64,000 nucleotides of DNA from Myxococcales bacterium. GTDB taxonomy: Bacteria > Myxococcota_A > Polyangia > Polyangiales > Polyangiaceae. A program made the translations under genes and the position numbers. The stretch's first letter is position 1. Each line of letters starts with the position of its first letter. The stretch is taken from positions 62,001 through 126,000 of the forward strand of contig CANJCO010000004.1 of the NCBI GenBank assembly GCA_947473045.1. The letters are read 5' to 3'. Shown here piece by piece: positions 9,352 through 17,804 of this stretch. The notes under the pieces were generated by a model. That model did not search any database. It worked only from the letters and a program-made list of their open reading frames with translations, and was not told where the DNA came from.

Positions 9352-11763
9352 ATGACCGACAAGAAGATTGCCCCCCGTCCCGACGACGAAATTGTGCAGT
9401 TCGGCGACGAGCTCCCCGTGTTGCCGATCCGCAACGCCGTGCTGTTCCCCGGCGCCGTCGCCCCGTTCGACGTCGGGCGCGAGAAGTCCGTCGCGCTCGT
9501 CGAAGACGTCGACAACCTGTCGTCGCCCGTCATCGCTATTTTCGCCCAGAAAGACCCGTCGACCGACGACCCGAACGGCGAAGATCTCCACCAGGTTGGC
9601 TGCGCGGCGCGCGTGCTCAAGGCGCTCAAGCACTCGAGCGGCAACTATTCGCTGATCTTGCAAGGCATCACGCGCATCAAGCTGCAGGACGTCACGCAGG
9701 GCGCCCCGTACATGAAGGCGAAGATTCAGCGCCTCGAAGACGCGGGTCCCGAAGACGACGAGGCCGAAGCGCTGAGCATGAGCTTGCGCGACATCGCCAA
9801 GCAGGTGATTCAGCTGATGCCCGAGCTTCCGCGTGAAGCAGGCTCGCTCATCGACTCGATTCAGGGGCCAGGCGCCCTCGCCGATCTCGTGGCCGCCAAC
9901 CTCGACGCTCCTGTCGAAGAAAAAGCCGTGCTCCTCGAGACGGTCGAAGTGAAGGAGCGCATTCGCAAGGTGCTGCGTCTGCTCACGCGCCAGCTCGAAA
10001 TCCTCAAGATGCGCGAGCGCATCAATTCGCAAATCAAAGAGGAAATGGGCAAAAATCAGCGCGAATACGTGCTGCGCCAACAGCTCAAGGCGATCAAGGA
10101 AGAGCTCGGCGAAGACGACGGCGATCAGGGTGACCTCGACGGCCTCGAAGATCGCATCGCGAAGGCCAGCCTGCCGACCGAAGCCGAACAGGTTGCCAAA
10201 AAGCAGATCAAGCGACTGCGCAACATGCAGGTCGGCTCAGCCGAGTACACGGTCGTTCGCACTTACCTCGACTGGATCCTCGACCTCCCCTGGCACAACT
10301 CGACGCTCGACAACCTCGAGATCGCGCAGGTTCGCAAGGTGCTCGACGAGGACCACTACGGCCTCGAGAAGGTCAAGAAGCGCATTCTTGAATACCTCGC
10401 TGTGCGCAAGCTCAAGAAGGACAAAAAGGGCCCGATTTTGTGCCTCATTGGTCCCCCCGGCGTCGGCAAGACCTCCCTCGGCCGCAGCATCGCGCGCGCG
10501 CTGGGCCGCAAGTTCCACCGCATCTCGCTCGGCGGCGTTCACGACGAGGCCGCTATTCGCGGTCACCGTCGCACCTACGTGGGCGCGCTGCCCGGGCAGA
10601 TCATTCAGGGCATGAAGAAGGTGGCCACCGTCAACCCGGTGTTCATGATGGACGAGGTCGACAAAATCGGTCACGACTTCCGCGGCGATCCGGCGGCAGC
10701 GTTGCTCGAAGTGCTCGACCCGGAGCAGAACAACACGTTCGCCGACCACTACCTCGAGATCCCCTACGATCTGTCGAACATCATGTTCGTCGCCACGGCG
10801 AACATCGCTGATCCGATCCCGGCGCCGCTGCGCGACCGCATGGAAATCCTCGAGATCCCCGGTTACACGCGCAACGAAAAGCTCGCCATCGCGCGGCGGC
10901 ACCTCATTCCGAAGCAGATTGAGGAGCACGGCATCTCGAAGGAGCAGCTCGAAATCGCCGACACCGCCATCGACGTGATCATCGATTTCTACACGCGGGA
11001 GGCCGGCGTGCGCACGCTCGAACGGCAAATCGCGAGCGTGATTCGAGGCGTCGCAGTGAAGATCGCCGAAGGCGATTTGACGCCGCGCAAGATCGAGACG
11101 GCCGACCAGGTTCGCGAGTTCCTGGGCGCGCAGCGATACTCGTCCGAGGTCGCCGAGCGCACCGAAGAGCCGGGCGTCGCGACCGGTCTCGCATGGACGA
11201 GCGTAGGCGGAGAAATTCTGTTCATCGAGGCCACGCGCATGCACGGCGCTGGCAAGCTCCAACTCACCGGACAGCTGGGTGACGTCATGAAAGAGAGCGC
11301 GCAGGCCGCGCTGTCATTCGTGCGGGCGAACGCCGAGCGCTTCGGCATCGCGAAGGACTTCCTCGACAAGAGCGATATCCACATTCACATTCCGGCGGGC
11401 GGAATGCCGAAAGACGGCCCTTCCGCGGGCGTCACCATGTTCACCGCGCTCGTCTCGCTGCTCACCGGCATCCGCGTCCGTCACGACGTGGCGATGACCG
11501 GAGAAATCTCGCTGCGCGGCCGCGTCCTGCCGATCGGTGGTCTCAAAGAGAAGGTGCTCGCAGCGCACCGCGCCGGCATCAAGCGGGTGCTCGTTCCTGA
11601 GCGCAACAAAGCCGACCTCGACGAAGTGCCGGTCGAAGTGAAAAACGATCTCGAGTTCGTCTTCGTCTCGAAGATGGAGCAGGTGCTCGAGGCTGCGCTC
11701 GAAGAGATGCCGAAGCCGAGGCCGGTCGAAGAGAAGGTGGCCACGCCTCCCGCTACCAACTGA
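9352..11763 (+). CDS. lon: ATP-dependent protease Lon
   Basis: Cytoplasmic AAA+ serine protease degrading misfolded and regulatory proteins. The 803-residue length is standard for LonA. Order: N-terminal substrate-binding LAN domain from about residue 20 (LPVLPIRNAVLFPG), helical middle, AAA+ module with Walker A GPPGVGKTS and Walker B-like MDEVDKIG, then the protease domain with the catalytic Ser in KDGPSAG and the downstream Lys in the GLKEKVLAAHRAGIKRV region. The start at 9352 follows AACGAGGAGACC, a good ribosome-binding site. Myxobacteria are known to carry more than one Lon; which paralogue this is cannot be decided here. A strong hairpin follows the stop. Confidence 0.97.
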   Translation: MTDKKIAPRPDDEIVQFGDELPVLPIRNAVLFPGAVAPFDVGREKSVALVEDVDNLSSPVIAIFAQKDPSTDDPNGEDLHQVGCAARVLKALKHSSGNYSLILQGITRIKLQDVTQGAPYMKAKIQRLEDAGPEDDEAEALSMSLRDIAKQVIQLMPELPREAGSLIDSIQGPGALADLVAANLDAPVEEKAVLLETVEVKERIRKVLRLLTRQLEILKMRERINSQIKEEMGKNQREYVLRQQLKAIKEELGEDDGDQGDLDGLEDRIAKASLPTEAEQVAKKQIKRLRNMQVGSAEYTVVRTYLDWILDLPWHNSTLDNLEIAQVRKVLDEDHYGLEKVKKRILEYLAVRKLKKDKKGPILCLIGPPGVGKTSLGRSIARALGRKFHRISLGGVHDEAAIRGHRRTYVGALPGQIIQGMKKVATVNPVFMMDEVDKIGHDFRGDPAAALLEVLDPEQNNTFADHYLEIPYDLSNIMFVATANIADPIPAPLRDRMEILEIPGYTRNEKLAIARRHLIPKQIEEHGISKEQLEIADTAIDVIIDFYTREAGVRTLERQIASVIRGVAVKIAEGDLTPRKIETADQVREFLGAQRYSSEVAERTEEPGVATGLAWTSVGGEILFIEATRMHGAGKLQLTGQLGDVMKESAQAALSFVRANAERFGIAKDFLDKSDIHIHIPAGGMPKDGPSAGVTMFTALVSLLTGIRVRHDVAMTGEISLRGRVLPIGGLKEKVLAAHRAGIKRVLVPERNKADLDEVPVEVKNDLEFVFVSKMEQVLEAALEEMPKPRPVEEKVATPPATN

Positions 11764-11785
11764 CAGCCGCTGCAAACACGACACA

Positions 11786-11816
11786 GGCGCCCGCACTTCG
11801 CGGGCGCTGGTGTTTT
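11786..11816. terminator. Bidirectional terminator between lon and kinase gene
   Basis: GCGCCCGC (11787-11794) and GCGGGCGC (11800-11807) form a perfect 8-bp stem with a 5-nt loop, followed by TGGTGTTTTG on the lon strand. Placed between two convergent genes it could end both transcripts. Confidence 0.7.
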
Positions 11817-11821
11817 GTGGG

Positions 11822-13648
11822 CTATTTTTCGAGGGCAAAATGCAGCGTATAGTCGACGGTCGCGAACCCGCTCGGCCCCGCTGCGTTGGCGGTCTGGCCG
11901 AGCGCCGTGCCCCGCACGCACTCGGTGAACGCGGGTGCCGCGATGTCGGACGCGTCGACCCGCGCCTCGCGCGGCAGTTGATCGAAGATCTTGAAACGCA
12001 GCTTTACCGTGCCCTCGGGAAAGCTGTCTGCGTTCTTGAACGCGGTCTCGTAACAAACCAGGTACTCCCAGCCCGCGTGATCCATCGCAGATCGAATCAC
12101 CTCGACCGCTACGTTTCCGGTCGTGCGGATGGCGCCCGACTGGACGGTCACTGTGCGCCCCGCCACCTTCCGCGAATAGACGCGCCCGGCGCCCGACGCG
12201 CCGGTTGAAACGGGGGCGGCCGCTGCGGGCGGGGGTGGCCTTGCCGCGACCACGGGCGGCGCCGGCGCGCGCGCTTGAAGCTTCGGCGCGAGGCCGGCAT
12301 CAATCGCCTCGGTCGCCGCGGGCTCGACGTGCGCGGCGGTGTCGGTCGGCACAGGTGCGGGGGTGCGCGTCGCCGTGTACTGAATCGCTACCCCTGAACG
12401 CGACACCTGGCCGTCGAGCGTGTCGGTGACGCCATCACGTGAGCGTAGAAGGGCATACGCAGAACCAAAGACCGCCAGAGCGAGCACGCTGGCGGAGCCC
12501 AGAATCCACGGCCCGACGGAGGCGGCGCGCGTTGGAGGCGTCGTGCTCGCGACAGGAGGCGGCGTCGCGCCGGTCATGGGCCCGAACGCCCCCGCTTGAG
12601 GGGGCGGAGCGTACAGCGCGTAAGGGGCTGCAGGGCCGGTTCCCGGCGCGGTTGCCGGGGCGCGCAACCCGCCGCTCGCGGACCCCGGGTTGCTGGCCGG
12701 CGTGCCCAGCGCGGTCGCAGCGAACGCCTCTTCGCCTGAGCCGGGCGCGAGATCGCCAAACAGCGCGCGCATTCCCTGCCAGCACGCGCCTCCGTGGGCG
12801 TAGCGCTCTGCGGGGGCCCTGCACACGCATCGGCCGAACCACGCGTCGAACCCCTCGGGCAGCAGGGCGCGTGAGGCGCGCTCGTCTGCGCGAACGCTCG
12901 CGGGCGGGATGTCGTCGAGCACGAGCTCGCGAAACAGCTGCGAGACCGTTGCGCCGGAATCTCGCGCCGCGCGCCAGAAGTGGTTGCCGGTGAGTGCGTA
13001 AAACGCGATCAGGCCGAGCGACCACACGTCGGCCGCAGGCGTGATGCTGCCGGGCTCGGTCTGCTCCGGCGCCATCCACAGGGGAGAGCCCATGGCCGCG
13101 GTGGTGCCTCGCGCGCCAACCTCGGCGACGAGCTTCGCGATGCCGAAATCGAGGACTTTAACAGACAGCGACGGGCCCGAGGCGCGGCGCGTTTGCGCGA
13201 GGAATACGTTCTCAGGTTTCAAGTCGCGGTGGACGATTCCTGCCGCATGCGCCGCCGCAACCGCGTGGCAGAGTTGCTCAAAAATCGGGCGCAGCTCGTG
13301 GAACGGGAGCAATCCGGTGCGCGCGAGGCGCTCGTGTAGCGTCTCGCCTTCGAGTCGCTCCATCACGATAAATGGAGCGCCGCTCGCCGCATCGACGCCG
13401 GCCGCTTGCACTTCGACGACGTGGTCGCTCGCGATGCGCGCGCCGATCCGCGCCTCCTGTTCGAAGCGTCGCCGCAGCTCGTCGTCGGAGACCAACGCCG
13501 GATGCATCAGCTTTACGGCGCGGGCCTTGCCCGTCGAAATCTGCTCCGCGAGGTACACAGAGCCCATACCGCCCTGGCCGATGCATTGCTCCAACCGATA
13601 ATCGCCAGCGAATATCGTACCTGGAGCGAACGACATCGGCGTCGACAT
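11822..13648 (-). CDS. Transmembrane Ser/Thr protein kinase with AgmX/PglI-like C-terminal domain
   Basis: A 608-residue Hanks-type kinase. The N-terminal catalytic domain (about 16-280) has the glycine loop GQGGMGSVYLAE, the VAIK-like Lys in ARAVKLM, HRDLKPENVF, DFGIAKL and the activation segment GSPLWMAPEQ, so it should be active. A Pro/Ala-rich linker leads to one transmembrane helix (about 390-412, near ILGSASVLALAVFGSAYALL). The C-terminal ~120 residues, including VIRSAMDHAGWEYLVCYETA and GTVKLRFKI, resemble the AgmX/PglI-type domain of myxobacterial motility and TonB-like proteins. The kinase is therefore cytoplasmic with a periplasmic sensor or effector domain. A second in-frame ATG lies 12 bp downstream of the chosen start. 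Confidence 0.93.
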   Translation of the reverse strand: MSTPMSFAPGTIFAGDYRLEQCIGQGGMGSVYLAEQISTGKARAVKLMHPALVSDDELRRRFEQEARIGARIASDHVVEVQAAGVDAASGAPFIVMERLEGETLHERLARTGLLPFHELRPIFEQLCHAVAAAHAAGIVHRDLKPENVFLAQTRRASGPSLSVKVLDFGIAKLVAEVGARGTTAAMGSPLWMAPEQTEPGSITPAADVWSLGLIAFYALTGNHFWRAARDSGATVSQLFRELVLDDIPPASVRADERASRALLPEGFDAWFGRCVCRAPAERYAHGGACWQGMRALFGDLAPGSGEEAFAATALGTPASNPGSASGGLRAPATAPGTGPAAPYALYAPPPQAGAFGPMTGATPPPVASTTPPTRAASVGPWILGSASVLALAVFGSAYALLRSRDGVTDTLDGQVSRSGVAIQYTATRTPAPVPTDTAAHVEPAATEAIDAGLAPKLQARAPAPPVVAARPPPPAAAAPVSTGASGAGRVYSRKVAGRTVTVQSGAIRTTGNVAVEVIRSAMDHAGWEYLVCYETAFKNADSFPEGTVKLRFKIFDQLPREARVDASDIAAPAFTECVRGTALGQTANAAGPSGFATVDYTLHFALEK

Positions 13649-13656
13649 GACGCGTT

Positions 13657-13665
13657 ATTGTAGCA
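13657..13665 (-). promoter_or_regulatory. Extended -10 upstream of the kinase gene
   Basis: On the minus strand TGCTACAAT is an extended -10 element (TGn followed by TACAAT) ending only 8 bp before the first ATG at 13648. Transcription would start almost at that ATG, giving a leaderless message or a start at the second ATG (13636). No good -35 is visible. Confidence 0.4.
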
Positions 13666-13695
13666 CGTACCGGAGGCGGGAGCGGGGCGCGCGCG

Positions 13696-14517
13696 CTACA
13701 GGTCGACCTGCGCGACCTCTCCGATTTCGCCTCCCAAAAATCGACGGGCGATCTCGACGAAGCTGCGCGGAAGGTCCGTGACGGCCAGCTCGAGGGAGCC
13801 CCGGTTGCTGCCCGCCGATCGCGCGAGACCGCGACTGCGCAGAAAGGCTTCGACGTCTTCGGCGACGGCGCTGCCGCTGTCCACCACCGCGATGTCGGGA
13901 CCCATCATGTCGCGAACTTCGTGCTCGATGATCGCGCGAAGCAGCGGATAGTGGGTGCATCCCAGCACGATCGCGTCGACGTTCGCTCGCGCGAGAGGCT
14001 CGAGATAGCGCCGCACGGCGAGCCTCGGAACCTCGCCTTCCGTCCAGCCCTCCTCGGCCAGAGGCACGAGCAGCGGAGCCGCCTGTCCGAACACTTCGCA
14101 CCGGGTCGACATCGCTGCGACCGCGCGTGCGTAGGCTCCCGATGCGATGGTCGCAGAAGTGGCCAATACGCCGACGCGACCCGAGCGCGTGGCGGCCACG
14201 GCGGCGCGTGCGCCAGGATCGATCACGCCCAGCACGGGCAGGTCGAGATCGGCGCGAAGGCGCTCGGGCGCAACGGCGCTGACTGTGTTGCAGGCGATCA
14301 CGATCGCCTTGACCTTGCGCGCCACGAGCCACCCTGCGCACGCCGTTGCATAGCGCACCACGGTCGCGGGCCCCTTGGTGCCATAAGGCACGCGCGCAGT
14401 GTCACCGAGGTAGACGATGTGTTCTCCGGGCAGCCGCTCGCGCAGCGCCCGCACGACGGTGAGCCCGCCGAGCCCCGAATCGAACACCCCCAGCGGCGCA
14501 TCGCTCGATGTCGTCAT
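13696..14517 (-). CDS. murI: Glutamate racemase
   Basis: Converts L- to D-glutamate for peptidoglycan synthesis, cytoplasmic. The 273-residue length is typical. The family start FDSGLGGLTVVRAL is present, and both catalytic cysteines are in place in VIACNTVSA and VLGCTHYPLL. VYLGDTARVPYG is also characteristic. The ATG at 14517 follows a GATAGAGA sequence. It is in tandem with, and upstream of, the kinase gene on the minus strand with 47 bp between them, but the kinase appears to have its own -10 element. Confidence 0.95.
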   Translation of the reverse strand: MTTSSDAPLGVFDSGLGGLTVVRALRERLPGEHIVYLGDTARVPYGTKGPATVVRYATACAGWLVARKVKAIVIACNTVSAVAPERLRADLDLPVLGVIDPGARAAVAATRSGRVGVLATSATIASGAYARAVAAMSTRCEVFGQAAPLLVPLAEEGWTEGEVPRLAVRRYLEPLARANVDAIVLGCTHYPLLRAIIEHEVRDMMGPDIAVVDSGSAVAEDVEAFLRSRGLARSAGSNRGSLELAVTDLPRSFVEIARRFLGGEIGEVAQVDL

Positions 14518-14553
14518 GCAGCGTCTCTATCATCAGGCGCCGCGCGCCCGGGC

Positions 14554-15243
14554 TCAGAACGACGAAATGCCGTTGGCGCACGAAATCTCGCTGCCGTGGC
14601 CGTAGTGCGCCTTCGCGAACGCCGAGAGCGTGGGCAGGTCGACGCACGCAGCCGTATAGGTGTTGCCCCACGCGGTCGCCGCGATCGGGGTAGCGAGGAG
14701 TGGATCGGGGGTGATGACGACGCGTACCCGAACGCCTGCGTCCTGATCGCACAGCGGATCGGTCTCTATCGCCGCCGCGGCCTTTCGAAGGCCCTCGACC
14801 AGCGCCTCGCACGCCGTGCCCCCGTCGCCGCCATCGAGGTCGCCAGCGTCTCCAGCATCGGCGTCGCACTTGTAGAGCAGCACGACCGCGCCGTGCTCGA
14901 TGTCATGCACATAATAGCGTCGGTCGACGGGAGTCGTGAACTCCTGGTAGGCGGCCCAGATCGGGTAGTGCGGACCGCTCGACGGCGGGTTTGAATTGTA
15001 GAGCACTTCGCTCCCGATTGGCACGTGAACGCCGTCGAGAAGCGGCGGCGAATCGATCGTCACGGCGCACGACGCGTCCGGGTGATAGGGCCCGGTGGCG
15101 CGGCCCTCCACGGCGCCGTCGAAGGCTGGCCCGCCCGGATCGATTGAGTGCGTGGCCGCTTTGCCGCCGCAAGCTGCGAAGGAGATGAGCGCAACCGGCG
15201 CGAGCGCGCCAAGCACGAAGAATGAAAGTCGCGAGTGCTTCAC
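14554..15243 (-). CDS. DUF3105 domain lipoprotein
   Basis: A 229-residue predicted lipoprotein. From the GTG at 15243 the protein begins with a signal peptide and a lipobox-like FAAC (Cys24), then a short linker. The DUF3105 domain is recognised by SNPPSSGPHYPIWAAY and by YYVHDIEHGAVVLLYKC; the conserved His residues in these two phrases suggest metal or ligand binding, but the family has no established function. A Gly/Asp-rich insert sits in the middle. The frame continues far upstream as low-complexity sequence antisense to the YihY gene, so the signal-peptide start is preferred. It is divergent from the YihY gene. Confidence 0.85.
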   Translation of the reverse strand: MKHSRLSFFVLGALAPVALISFAACGGKAATHSIDPGGPAFDGAVEGRATGPYHPDASCAVTIDSPPLLDGVHVPIGSEVLYNSNPPSSGPHYPIWAAYQEFTTPVDRRYYVHDIEHGAVVLLYKCDADAGDAGDLDGGDGGTACEALVEGLRKAAAAIETDPLCDQDAGVRVRVVITPDPLLATPIAATAWGNTYTAACVDLPTLSAFAKAHYGHGSEISCANGISSF

Positions 15244-15355
15244 ATCGCCAATCTTAGCACCGCGCGCGGCTGCCTGCGCTTTACGACCGCGGACAGCCGT
15301 GGTCTCGTCCTGTTCCCATGAGTCCGCGAGCGGCTTGGCGCCCGTCGCCCGAACG

Positions 15356-16210
15356 ATGATGAACGGGCTTTTCGATCGCGCGCGGCGCGTCTGGCTGGTG
15401 CGCTGGACGATTCGAATCGGCGCCGGAATGCGCGGGCACAGCGCCTTTTTGGCCGCCTCCGCGATGGCGTTCAATTTCTTTCTCAGCTTCATCCCGCTCA
15501 TCGCGCTCTTCGGCTTCGTGCTCGGGCACTTCGTGAAAGAGCAGGGCGCCGCGGCGCTCCTTGCTCCTCTGGGCGGCGCCGTACCCTTCGTGCGCGATAT
15601 CGCCACGAGCGAGCTCGAGCGCATGGCGGGGGCCTCGGTGACCGTCGCCCCGCTCAGCGTCGTCGGCTTCCTCTGGGTTACGAGCTCCGGCACAGTAGGG
15701 CTCATCGACACGTTCGAGGTCGCCCTGGGCACGACGCGCCGGCCGTGGTGGCTCCAGCGACTGATCGCGCTCGCGTGGGTGATCGGCATGTTGGCGGCCG
15801 TCTCGCTCAGCGTGTGGCTCGTGGTGCGCGCCGAGGATGTCTTCGTCGACTCGTCACTCCCGATCGCGCGGCGACTGACGGCGTGGTTCGATTCGAGGGC
15901 GCCCACGATTTTGCTCGTGCTCGTGGCCGCCGTGTCTGTCGCCGGTCTCGCGCTGCTCTATCGTTTCGCGGTCGTGCACGCCGACAACCGGCGCCGCGTC
16001 GTGTGGCCGGGAGCGTTCGCGTCCGCGTTGTCTCTGGTGGTCGTGACGTGGGCGTTCAGCGCCTACGTTCAGCGGCTTTCGCGATACGCAGTCTTTTACG
16101 GAAGCCTCGCCGCCGTCGCGACCCTCCTGATCTGGCTCTACCTCGTGAGCCTCGCGCTGCTCCTGGGTGCCGAGCTCAACGCCCAGCTCGAAACGCGCGC
16201 GGCCTCCTAA
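15356..16210 (+). CDS. YihY/BrkB family inner-membrane protein
   Basis: A 284-residue polytopic membrane protein of the YihY/virulence factor BrkB family. About six hydrophobic segments are visible. The family features are the early AFLAASAMAFNFFLSFIPL segment (read as two adjoining pieces), the middle WVTSSGTVGL, and the C-terminal YAVFYGSLAAVATLLIWLYL followed by GAELNA. Proposed roles for the family range from transport to envelope maintenance; none is proven. Two adjacent ATG codons (15356 and 15359) could both serve as start. It is divergent from the DUF3105 lipoprotein gene. Confidence 0.9.
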   Translation: MMNGLFDRARRVWLVRWTIRIGAGMRGHSAFLAASAMAFNFFLSFIPLIALFGFVLGHFVKEQGAAALLAPLGGAVPFVRDIATSELERMAGASVTVAPLSVVGFLWVTSSGTVGLIDTFEVALGTTRRPWWLQRLIALAWVIGMLAAVSLSVWLVVRAEDVFVDSSLPIARRLTAWFDSRAPTILLVLVAAVSVAGLALLYRFAVVHADNRRRVVWPGAFASALSLVVVTWAFSAYVQRLSRYAVFYGSLAAVATLLIWLYLVSLALLLGAELNAQLETRAAS

Positions 16211-16498
16211 GCCCCTGCGGGCAGCCTCCCCGCGTGCGCGCCCGTGCATGTGGGATTCATCTATTCTGTGCTTTTCTTCTACCGGGGTGTTGGACCGGCG
16301 CTCGATGCCGCTTCGGGTGAGGTCGCCCGCGTGCTCTCGCGTGCAGGCCGCGGCCGCGCGCCGGGCACCCAGGTGTTCGCGAAAGTGGGAGCCTACGCAG
16401 CGGTCGCCCTCCAGGCACTCGACGTCGCTCGGCGATCCGGGCAGCGCGCGGCCTCAGCGCAACGCAGTTCTCACAAAGATCTCACACTAATAAATGCA
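16211..16498. other. Intergenic stretch without a supported gene
   Basis: Open frames cross this 288-bp stretch (for example one from 16244 on the plus strand), but they run on antisense through the neighbouring glycosylase gene and show no recognisable domain. The right end is unusually A+T-rich and contains ATGCAT repeated around one base (16494-16506), overlapping the glycosylase stop codon. I see no tRNA or clear hairpin. Confidence 0.4.
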
Positions 16499-17389
16499 TT
16501 ATGCATCTTTTTGAGGAAGTTCCAGATTGAGCTCCTTCATAACCTTCCGCAGATCCTCCCACGCATCGCGCTTGGCGCCCTGCTGCTGGGGGCCGGGTCG
16601 CTGGAGGTAGGCAGGATGGTAGGTCGGCATCACGAGCGTCCGGCCCTTGTACAGCTTCCACTCGCCCCTTAGCTTGGTGATGCCAGCGCTGCCGCCGAGC
16701 AGGGCGCCGACCGCCGTATTTCCCAGCGCCACGATGACCTTGGGCGCCACGGCCTCGAGCTGCTCGTGCAAAAATGGGATGCACGCCGCAGTCTCGACGG
16801 CGGTGGTCTTGTGGCCCTCCGGCGGGCGACACTTCACGATGTTGCACACGTAGACGTCGCGCTCGGGATCGAGCCCCATCGCGCGGATCATTCGGTCGAG
16901 CAGCTGCCCTGCCGGGCCCACAAACGGTCGGCCGGCGGCGTCTTCTTCGGCGCCCGGAGCGTCTCCTACGAAGCACAGGCGCGCCTTCCCATCGCCCCGC
17001 GAAAATACGGGACGGGTACGACTCGCGCAGAGCCCGCACCGGGTGCACGACGCAGCGTCGGCCGCGATCACTTCGAGGCTGCGTCGCGCGGCTGGCGGCG
17101 TCAGCGGGCGCGCCGCAGGGCGTGAGGCGACCACCTCGGGGAACGGATCGAGCGGGGCAGGCGGCAGCGACAACGACACGGGCGCCGCCAGCGGGCGCGG
17201 GGTTCGGGGCTCCGGCGGATCTGGGGCGCGCGGCTCGGGAGCCACGTTGGGAGCAGTTGCCTGCGCGGCGACAGCCGGCGCGCGTTTTCCGCGCGGAATA
17301 CCCGAAGCGCCTGAATCGCGCTGCCACTCGAGGTACGCGCGCAGGGACGCGGCGATGGCCGCGAGCTCGGCTCTGGGATCAGCCTCCAT
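16499..17389 (-). CDS. Uracil-DNA glycosylase, family 4-like (Fe-S)
   Basis: Removes uracil from DNA to start base-excision repair. The 296-residue product has a ~110-residue N-terminal extension rich in Pro/Ala before the catalytic domain. That domain shows the iron-sulfur cysteines CTRC, KCRPP and AACIPFL, motif A GDAPGAEED, GRPFVGPAGQLL and motif B-like MPTYHPAYL. GDAPG rather than GEAPG is a known variant in relatives. Family 4 enzymes are usually ~200 residues, so the extension is the odd feature; it could be a protein-interaction arm. ATG at 17389 is preferred; a GTG lies 3 bp upstream. Confidence 0.9.
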   Translation of the reverse strand: MEADPRAELAAIAASLRAYLEWQRDSGASGIPRGKRAPAVAAQATAPNVAPEPRAPDPPEPRTPRPLAAPVSLSLPPAPLDPFPEVVASRPAARPLTPPAARRSLEVIAADAASCTRCGLCASRTRPVFSRGDGKARLCFVGDAPGAEEDAAGRPFVGPAGQLLDRMIRAMGLDPERDVYVCNIVKCRPPEGHKTTAVETAACIPFLHEQLEAVAPKVIVALGNTAVGALLGGSAGITKLRGEWKLYKGRTLVMPTYHPAYLQRPGPQQQGAKRDAWEDLRKVMKELNLELPQKDA

Positions 17390-17456
17390 CACCCTTCACG
17401 GCTACGCCCGTCGACCCCGGGCCGCAAGACCTCTGGCGCGCAATGAAAGGCGACTT

Positions 17457-17804
17457 ATGATGAACGCCATGGACCGCGTACCCGCTCCTCGGCACAAGAT
17501 TGGTCGCCTCGCAGCCTACGGACGTTTCTTTCGCGACAAGGACGCCCCGCTCTCGGGAAAGCTCTTCGTCATTGCGACGATCGTCTACGTCATTTGTCCG
17601 ATCGATTTCATCCCCGACGTCGCCCCGGTCATCGGTTGGCTCGACGACCTTGGCCTGGCAGGGGCGGCGCTCGTCTACCTGTCGCGCGTCACAGAAAAAT
17701 ACAGGGTAGCTCCCGCCGACTCGGTGACCGTCGATGCCCACGGCACGTCGGAGCCGTGGCCCGCGACCGACGCCTACGCGCCTGCCGCGGTCGTGCGTCG
17801 CTGA
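17457..17804 (+). CDS. DUF1232/YkvA family small membrane protein
   Basis: A 115-residue protein with the YkvA (DUF1232) signature: FFRDKDAPLSGKLFVIA, then the conserved YVICPIDFIPDVAPVIGWLDD. The central segment is hydrophobic and is often a membrane hairpin in this family. The C-terminal ~30 residues are unique. Function unknown. Starts are ambiguous among ATGs at 17457, 17460 and 17469. It ends against the convergent glutathione-peroxidase-like gene with no intervening base. Confidence 0.85.
   Translation: MMNAMDRVPAPRHKIGRLAAYGRFFRDKDAPLSGKLFVIATIVYVICPIDFIPDVAPVIGWLDDLGLAGAALVYLSRVTEKYRVAPADSVTVDAHGTSEPWPATDAYAPAAVVRR

Noticed and set aside
16244-16672. Possible small gene after YihY
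   Set aside because: It runs antisense through the glycosylase and has no recognisable domain.
16499-17389. GDAPG in place of GEAPG in the uracil-DNA glycosylase as a novel active site
   Set aside because: The variant occurs in related enzymes, so it is not remarkable alone.
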